Of a stretch of DNA of 64,000 nucleotides, positions 57,011 to 64,000 are shown piece by piece (the stretch's first letter is position 1; each line of letters begins with the position of its first letter). The notes beneath the pieces are model-generated. The model searched no databases, was not told the DNA's origin, and saw only the letters and a program-made list of their open reading frames with translations. Position numbers and translations under genes: made by a program. This DNA is from Schistocerca nitens (lineage: Eukaryota > Arthropoda > Insecta > Orthoptera > Acrididae). The DNA lies in contig NC_064614.1 in NCBI RefSeq assembly GCF_023898315.1, positions 378,013,348 through 378,077,347 of the forward strand, read 5' to 3'.

Positions 57011-59840
57011 TAGTAAATAAAGTAAATTCTTAAGAAAAGTTTTTGAAAGTAAATTCACGGTTCGCACACAAAAGCCCTTTGTGTATGTTTCTGTACCGAC
57101 ATCTGAGGGTGTTGGGTAGGAGACAACATCCTCTATGGAGCACAGCGAGCTCCATATACAGCATCTCACTTGTGTCACTTATCAACAGTTTGCAAACTGT
57201 AACTGTCATCCTCCAAGCATGGCTAAAAATATTACTGAGCCCAGCGCCCAGCGTCCAGCTGCTACTAAATAAAACCGCTCTCGTAGAATCGATTAAGCAA
57301 TCCCCCTCGTGAATACCTCTTTCATTGGAGTGACGTGAGACAGCCCAGGCATGGGATGAAACATAAGCATTAATTTTTCTATTGCACAAACAGTGCTAGG
57401 TGTGACACTGTTCCTCACACAACAATCCACTTCGTAAACTGGATTCACTTTAGAGACAGAAAAAATCTCAAAATAAACTAGGAGAAATGGATGTTCAGCA
57501 ACGTGATACAGCCTCAGCATCTGCCTACGAGTGAGGTGGAAGATAATTTCTAGGGCTAGGTATCACAGAGCCTAGTATCCTTTCGTCTTGTAGTAAAAGG
57601 ACTGGGAGAATAATAAAAGGGAGAAACTAAAGGTCTTGGTAAAAATTCTGAATTCGCCAAGCGTGTGAGAGGCAGTAGTACCTTCGCCACAGATTTCAAT
57701 GGATGTTATTTTACTTTTTCCCGTTATACTGTGTGAGAAATTCTGCAATATCAGCTACAAAAAGTGTTTCACACACCTAGGACATCACGTTCCTAGGTCC
57801 TATGCTTCTTGTCGCGCATGTCCCACGAGTGGTGAAATTGCTAATACACTGATCCTGAAAGGACAGCCTTGAATGCCTGCCGGGCACACAATTTTAATTT
57901 ATCACCATTATGTATAGTAGCGTGCAATCCGATGACGACCAGAAAAAAACATTATGTCAAACCTTCAGCCTTGTTCGATGTGGGTATTATTTGTGAATTG
58001 CTTTACTACACTGAAGAACTGAAAAACATACGTACCGACTGGTTGTTTACTTTTGACACTATTGTGTCGTAACCACAGTGACTTAATCGGAAACCACAAG
58101 TTATAACGTACATGGAAAGTCGACAGCTACAAGCTGCAGCGCTTAAGTGTCGCTAATGTTTCCCAATGATTAATGAGAGCTCGGTTCATTTTTCATGTCA
58201 CGTGACACACCGCCGTTACCAACTGTCAGTTTATCGCAGTGCAGCGTAGTTCGTGCTTGTGATTAATTTCGAAACCAGAGCAGCGGAAACGGAAACATGT
58301 ATGAACTGCTAGGGAAACGTCCTCACGTGTATTTTAATGGTCAGTTGGTCGCCGATGAACGTGAAAAAAATTCCGTTGATGGAAAGAGATTATTTGGACA
58401 AGTCTGCCTCTGTCGAAATTGTGAGACGAATGATTATAAAGTCATCAGAGTTATTATTCACGCTACGCTCTTTCGATAGCTGGTGGGAGGCGTCTATCAC
58501 CGTGATCAAATTACTCTTCGCGCTTGTGAACAACAGTTAACGTGACAAGTTGTAGTTACGAGAGACATCCATCATATGACTTGCCGTCGTTCAACACAAG
58601 CTGTTGCGTTACTCGGGGAGTAACGCCCAAGCAGCAGGCTCCCCCCTATCTCCGAATACTAGACCGTTCTTCAGAGGTGGACATCGATAGAGATATGAAG
58701 TAGTAAGGTATTCGGGAGGACAGCGGTTGATTTAACTTTACCATGATTTCCGTTAAATGCTTAATGTGAATGATAGGAAGGATTCCTCGAAGTAGCGCCG
58801 CTAATTTCCTTTCCCATACATTCCAAGCTTGTGCACCGTCCCTAATGATCTCCTCATCGATGAGAACATTGGTAGGCAGTTTATCAGTTTTAGCCGAAAC
58901 AGCCATGAGTGGGCTTCAAATGTACTTCGAGAATATCGCAATCGACAATGAGGTGCTGAAAATCCTCATCAATTAAATCAAGAGTCTCCATATCACGTGA
59001 AAGCAGGTACACCAATTATTAGACCGATTTTTTTCACAAAAGCATAACTGCTGATAGTTGATGTGAACAGTATATTACAAAATTTTCTTTGCAGAACTAT
59101 CAACCAAAGAAAACAACTACCGTTTTTCCATGGAAGCAAATGCAAGAGCACACACCAACAAGGCGTCTGTGACAATATTAAGAGGCGTTTTTCATTATAA
59201 GAACCAATGTAAGGTAAGTAAACTAATGCACACATCCACTATTTTGCCAATTAAGCTATAACTAGAACTTTAGACATAATGTAACAAACAACATACAGTG
59301 CATCAAGTCGTTAATAAATATCCCAACTGTGAACCGTAAGCAAATAATGTATAGTGCTTTACAACAACTGTTTATTCACAATAAATAAAATAACCCACTC
59401 AGGATAGCTGAAAAAGTGCTAAAACATGTCTGGGTAGAAAGAAACTGGAAAGGTGTCTTGCATTAGGCGGAACCCCTCGTCCTATATTGGTTGCTACGTC
59501 AAGAACTAAATATTCTGACTCGCTTGGTAGCAGATTGTTTTGTATTATCAAAATGGGAATTCAGACTAAATATTTACTCATAAACTTGTTTCATGCTGTT
59601 CTGCCGAAAATACACTCGTCGGAGCTGTGGTCGGTTATTAGAATTAATTCTGGAGGACGCCGATTGGGTAATACAACGCACACAAAATATTATATCACTT
59701 TCTTATAATGTGAACAAGATGAAATAGTTAACGTAGAAACAATCAACGTCCACAGGAATGTCGTCTATGCTTTTTATTGTGACTGAACGCTAACTTACCA
59801 CTTGTTACAGCAGAAGATAGTAGTCCCTTCTCTCACAGTA
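57011..59840. other. Unassigned DNA
   Basis: 57878-57905 (gccgggcacacaattttaat) resembles the arm end of the tRNA-bearing inverted-repeat element. A plus-strand frame at 58297-58479 (MYELLGKRPHVYFNGQLVAD) and a minus-strand frame at 58646-58906 (LPTNVLIDEEIIRDGAQAWN) are open, but I recognise no domain in either. Confidence 0.3.
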
Positions 59841-61295
59841 CTGGGTGGTTATAATAACTTTTCCTATTTGACACGTTATAACGCGGAAACTAATTACCGC
59901 ACAAGTACAAGACTTGGTTGTATTATTGTCTTTGTGTATGGGGTGCATGATTTCCATGCGTCACAGCGCCATCGTCCAGTTTCACCTGTGGCCACTAGGT
60001 GCCGTGATCAGTCACCGTAATGCATAGCCTTACACACCTGGCCAGTCGCAGTGCACTTGTTGATGTGTCAACATGAGCTTGGACAAAAGGAGCAGGGCAT
60101 TATTGGTGAAGATCTATTATCGAAACAACAGTAATGCTGCAGCAGCACTTCGAGAGTATCGCCGGCTGAAAGAATTACAGAAGGGTCCTCTTTCTCTATC
60201 TGCTGTGTGGAGCATGATGAAGTTGAATCAACTGGAGAACTGGCCGTAACTCCGGGAAGAGGCCGACGGCCGGTTGCACCTCATGTGGTTGCTGAAATCA
60301 CTGCGCGCAATTCTTTATCGTCAGGAAGTGCGGATGTTGTGTCACGACAGTTAAACATATGGTGGTCCACTGTACGGAAGGTGCTTCGAACCATTCTCAA
60401 ATGGTATCCGTACAAGATCAATATTGTACTGCAGCCTGTACCACAGGACACAAAACGACGTGTTGACTTCGCTCTTTAGTTTCTCACAAGGCCGGCCCTG
60501 GACCATCCTATGGACAGACGAAGCTCATTTTTCTCTGACGGATAAGGTGAAAACACAGAATTGTCGCCTGTGGGGATCTTGACCTCCAGTCACTGTGCAT
60601 GAAGTTCCTCTGCGTGGTGAACCTGTCACGGCTACGTTCATCTTTGGCCCATTCTTTTTTGAACAGCTTGGCGCTCAACGACCAAAGGTGAGCAGTGTGG
60701 CTGGTCAGAGCTATTGCGACTGCTTCGCCAGCATGTCATACCCGTCCTACAATAGAGAGTCGTATTGAATTCAACAGTTTTCATGCAAGATGGAGCCCAT
60801 TCAGCATCGGTCGTGAAGTTTACCTGCTTCCCCGAAACACATTTGGGAAGGATCGAATTATCAACCGATCGTTTCCAAATGCTGAGCCGGCATGATCACC
60901 GTGTGATTTCTGGTTGTGGGGCGACCTGAAAGACAGGGTTTACCAGGCGAACATTCACATATATGGTGACCTGAAGCTCTGCTTATCAAGAGAGGTAGCC
61001 AACATACCCACCGACATGCTTCGTACTGCTGTGCAGAATGCAGTCCTGCACTTTCAGACGCTTCTGGACACTGATGGGCGCCATATTGTGTCCCACTTTT
61101 TATGAGTAATGGTATCGGTGTATAATAGTACGACGTACCGTAGCAGCACATTAAAAGTGTTTCAATTGAACTGATTATGCATTATTTCTCTTCCTCATGT
61201 ACTTGACATTCATGCTACCAAGTTTGGTGTTCGTTCAGTTATTAGCTTCCGTGTTATAACGTGTTAAATAGGAAAAGTATAATTATAATCACCCG
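59841..61295 (+). mobile_element. Mariner-type element with about 60-bp TIRs
   Basis: Left ctgggtggttataataactt; right complement cgggtgattataattatact. Both continue 'ttttcctattt.acacgttataac.cgga'. TA precedes the left end (59839-59840); the right terminal bases are altered. It encloses a decayed transposase. Confidence 0.85.
60073..61105 (+). pseudogene. DUF4817-type mariner transposase pseudogene
   Basis: ATG 60073: MSLDKRSRALLVKIYYRNNS then AAALREYRRL, the DUF4817 helix-turn-helix that opens this transposase type. A frame change near 60215 continues with the second DNA-binding region (RQLNIWWSTVRKVLRTIL). Catalytic blocks lie in different frames: WTDEAHFSL (about 60512-60540), the MQDGAHS Asp block (about 60785), and CDFWLWGDLKDRVYQ (60902-60945). 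Several stops interrupt. Same type as the fragment at 41577. Confidence 0.85.
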
Positions 61296-61815
61296 ATCAA
61301 ATGACTATAAACTTTGCTACAAGGTTCTGTGTAACACAAATCTTGCGCTGCTGGCTGTAGTGAGACGGTACTGTCGTGCTCGATGATGATTTCAGACTGG
61401 GCTGAACGGCTGTCCGCTTCTACGTGCGTAATCATGTTGCAGTGGTGGCGTATGGAACACTTGAGAGCGATTCCACGTCGACTTCGCTCGTTCGGCGCTG
61501 CGCCTGGCAGTAAATTTGCTTACTTGTGGTTTCGTCGCGAGGTACCAATTTTGCCATGGCACCTCGTTCTGCGAAAGATACCACACATACAGTAGCTTTC
61601 GTTAGACCTATGACAAAGAACAGCCTTTGCAGCAGGAAACAGAACATTGCACACAACCTGCTACACCATTTTTTTATTTTACACGCCTAGTTCCGTCGGA
61701 CCGAATTGAGGAGCAAATCTCCAAGGTCATGGAATGTGTCAGTACATGAAATTACAACAATGTTTATGGACCCACAAAAAGACAAGCTATAAGTTTAAGT
61801 AAAAGCAATCGACAG
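61296..61815. other. Unassigned DNA
   Basis: No gene or named repeat was recognised. Confidence 0.3.
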
Positions 61816-61819
61816 TATA

Positions 61820-62470
61820 ACATAGGAATCAGCTTAAGTTTTCAGCGAACTCCTCGACAGAATAGGAGTGACCCGTGGGGAAACCCTTCATTTTCGATTT
61901 GAAAGGGCGTGGATTACTGCTAAGATTTTTGAATTTTTGTGGTAGCTTATTGAAAATGGATGCAACAGCATGATGCAAAATTTTCTGCGAAAGAGTCAAG
62001 TAAGTGAGATCCAAATGCTGATTGCATGCCTGCCTAGTATTAAGTGAGTGAAAGCTGGTGATTCTTGGGAAAAAGCTGATATCGTTAACAAGAAATGACA
62101 TTAAATATAAATATATATATATTGAGAGGCCAGTGTCAGAATACACAGACTAGTGGAGAGAGGTCGATAAGAGGTTCGCGAACTTACTCCACTTATTGCC
62201 CGAACTGCCAGTTTCTGAGCCAAAAATATACTTAGAGATTAGGAAGAGTTACCCTAAAATATAGTACCATACGACATAAGCGAATGAAAATAAGCAAAGT
62301 AGATTACTTTCTGTATCGAACGATCACTTACTTCAGATACCGTTCGAATAATGCAGCCTGTCTTTTGAACAGGTTTCTCAGGTTTGACCACATCATGCGT
62401 CACTTCAGGGCAGACAAACCCCATCTCATCGCAACACCACAATACTGTTTTCACATCATGCAGAGTTTCT
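61820..62470 (-). pseudogene. Non-LTR retrotransposon C-terminal relic
   Basis: Minus strand: VIYFAYFHSLMSYGTIF (about 62255-62310), then a stop, then in other frames FLAQKLAVRAI-like residues and LNTRQACNQHLDLTYLTLSQ plus ASIFNKLPQKFKNL (61829-62146). These are the post-RT motifs of CR1/Jockey-group LINEs. Different family from the LINE at 28641. Confidence 0.75.
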
Positions 62471-62706
62471 GATCAGTATTTTAGCACCTTAAGGTCGACT
62501 GTTGTCCAAGTCCACGTACCATCATAAATGCAAGCATACTTCACCACCAAGAAGATCAATTCAGGATCAATCTCTTCTACATGGAAAATTGCAATAGCCA
62601 GTTGCAAATACTGAAGTAGAGCCACAGTATCTGATTTTGTCAGTCGACGCACTGCTATTTCTGTCACTTTGCAAGTCTTCAGTCTGAGTTGTGCAGCCGG
62701 CCGTGG

Positions 62707-62895
62707 TGGCCAAGCGGTTAAAGGCGCTACAGTCTGGAACCGCGCGGCCGCTACGGTCGCAGGTTCGAATCCTGCCTCGGGCATGGATGTGTGTGATGTC
62801 CTTAGGTTAGTTAGGTTTAAGTAGTTCTAAGTTCTAGGGGACTGATGACCTTAGAAGTTAAGTCCCATAGTGCTCAGAGCCATTTGAGCCATTTT
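62707..62895 (+). mobile_element. tRNA-headed SINE
   Basis: Common SINE. Target-site duplication tgagttgtgcag perfect (62695-62706 and 62896-62907). Confidence 0.95.
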
Positions 62896-62907
62896 TGAGT
62901 TGTGCAG

Positions 62908-63289
62908 AGCTCTGTGAGCAGATGCCACTGACACACGGAAAGGAAGTACTGAATGGTGCAACAATATCTACGGCCAGAGTCCGAGGCACGGACCGCTGTG
63001 TGTGCGGCTATCCCAGTTACTGATTCCACTGAAATACCGAACTCAGCGCTTCTGGCACCCGTCGAAGACATAGCGATGGACTTCTTACGTGATCTTATTC
63101 TTTCCACTGCAATGAACCAGTCAGATAAATAGAATATCACCAAACGTGCTCACGAAGTTTGGCAAGAATCTTCTCACTTTACTATATGGTTTCACTTCAA
63201 TATGCATTTATTTTTCTTTTATGGTTCGTCACAATATCACTTTTTGTTTTCTGGAGTGCAGGCCAATAGATGTAAGAGGCTATATAAAC
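62908..63289. other. Unassigned DNA
   Basis: No gene or named repeat was recognised. Confidence 0.3.
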
Positions 63290-64000
63290 GCCTCACAATT
63301 ACATCATCATCACCAGTCTTCTGTTTTGTTAATATGTCTTTTGCGTCTCCGTTTCCTGCGATCCATTGCTTCCTTCTTAATGCTGCTGTATGTGCTGCTG
63401 TCCAATTCACGATCTGAAATCTCTTCCGCCCTCAATTCCTCTGCCGCATACCCCTCTAAAAGTAGTTTTACGGGTGTAATCCTCCCGTCCCCGAGCGCTT
63501 CCTCCTTTATATCCAGTGCCCTTTCTTTTCCTTCTTTCTATTACATTCAGCACTGTCTGACACTCTTCTCAGCATCTCCTCATTTTTTCACTATATTCGT
63601 CCGACTTATTCTTTCCATCCACCATCATGTCCACGTCTTAAAAGCCTCCACCCTTGTTCTGTCTGTCTTTCTCAATGTACAAGTTTCAGCACCACACGGG
63701 AGTACATCCCACCTCGAATGTTTATCCACATTGCTACATACAGCTCTTCTTTGCATACAAAATGCCTCTCTCACCATTGCTGTCCTGCTTTTAATATCTG
63801 CGCTTCCATCGTGTTTTCTAGGGAGGTAACACTTTGCACATGTTCTAGTAATTCTCCATTCGGTTTAATCTTTACCCTTTTATTTCCACCTAGTGCCACT
63901 AAAATTGTTATTGTTTTGTTGATCTGCGCTCATTAACCATTCCTTTAGCACCAATGGCATCCACTATATCCTGTAATTCTTTCTCATCTGTTGTTAGAAG
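63290..64000 (-). pseudogene. LINE RT C-terminal part, running off the window
   Basis: Minus strand, 3' end with a GAT repeat at 63301-63311. Coding traces in several frames: KELQDIVDAIGAKGMVNERR at the window edge, AFYAKKSCM-like residues, TLRKTDRTRVEAFKTW-like residues, and DEYSEKMRRC. These fit the RT thumb and following region of an RTE-related LINE, heavily decayed. The opposite-strand open frame over 63146-63829 is its shadow. Confidence 0.7.

Noticed and set aside
63146..63829. 227-residue plus-strand open frame
   Set aside because: It overlaps a minus-strand LINE RT relic and has no domain.

Overview
This is a gene-poor stretch of a large arthropod nuclear genome, almost certainly an acridid grasshopper or locust of the Schistocerca type. 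That assignment is inference: about ten copies of one tRNA-headed SINE with a tail ending 'agagccatttgaaccattt', plus Tc1, mariner, CR1/Jockey-like, RTE-like and Penelope-like families typical of such genomes. There is no bacterial-style gene organisation. The only convincing host gene is one GC-rich coding exon on the minus strand (39966-40481). It encodes a SAMD5-like SAM domain and ends in a good splice donor. Nearly everything else that can be named is transposable-element DNA at various stages of decay.

Layout. 177-11578 is a full-length Ty3/gypsy element with two LTRs. Its gag, protease, RT/RNase H and integrase are recognisable but broken by several frameshifts and stops, and a 4.3-kb non-coding 3' region holds a SINE. 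11579-15500 is unassigned. 15.5-21 kb holds a 61-bp LINE tail, a decayed Tc1 copy with TIRs, microsatellites, SINEs, a tRNA-bearing inverted-repeat element and an internally deleted RTE-like LINE. 21-25 kb is mostly unassigned. 25-27 kb has a Penelope-like GIY-YIG fragment and a CR1/Jockey-like LINE. 27.6-33.1 kb is a nested Tc1/SINE/LINE locus with a 1.6-kb tandem duplication whose junction is a chimeric SINE. 33.4-38.6 kb holds Tc1 and mariner relics. 39.9-40.7 kb is the SAM exon in a CpG-rich island. 41.2-42.4 kb is a mariner with two nested insertions. 43.4-47.5 kb is a 4.2-kb foldback element carrying two later insertions. 47.8-48.3 kb and 51.0-52.2 kb are further long inverted-repeat elements, the second enclosing a GIY-YIG domain fragment. 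53-64 kb has SINEs, an LTR-like GC-rich block, a DUF4817-type mariner and two minus-strand LINE fragments running to the window end.

How the pieces relate. Target-site duplications can be read around many insertions, so a relative chronology is possible: SINE into gypsy; LINE and SINE into Tc1; SINEs recombining with each other; a tRNA foldback and a Tc1 into the large foldback.

The most unusual signals are (1) the SINE-SINE unequal crossover and (2) a recurring motif of form CTGANGA - stem-loop - GAAAC in the arms of the inverted-repeat elements. The motif resembles hammerhead ribozyme cores reported in Penelope-like elements; here it is mostly decayed. All identity, divergence and structure statements are by eye.
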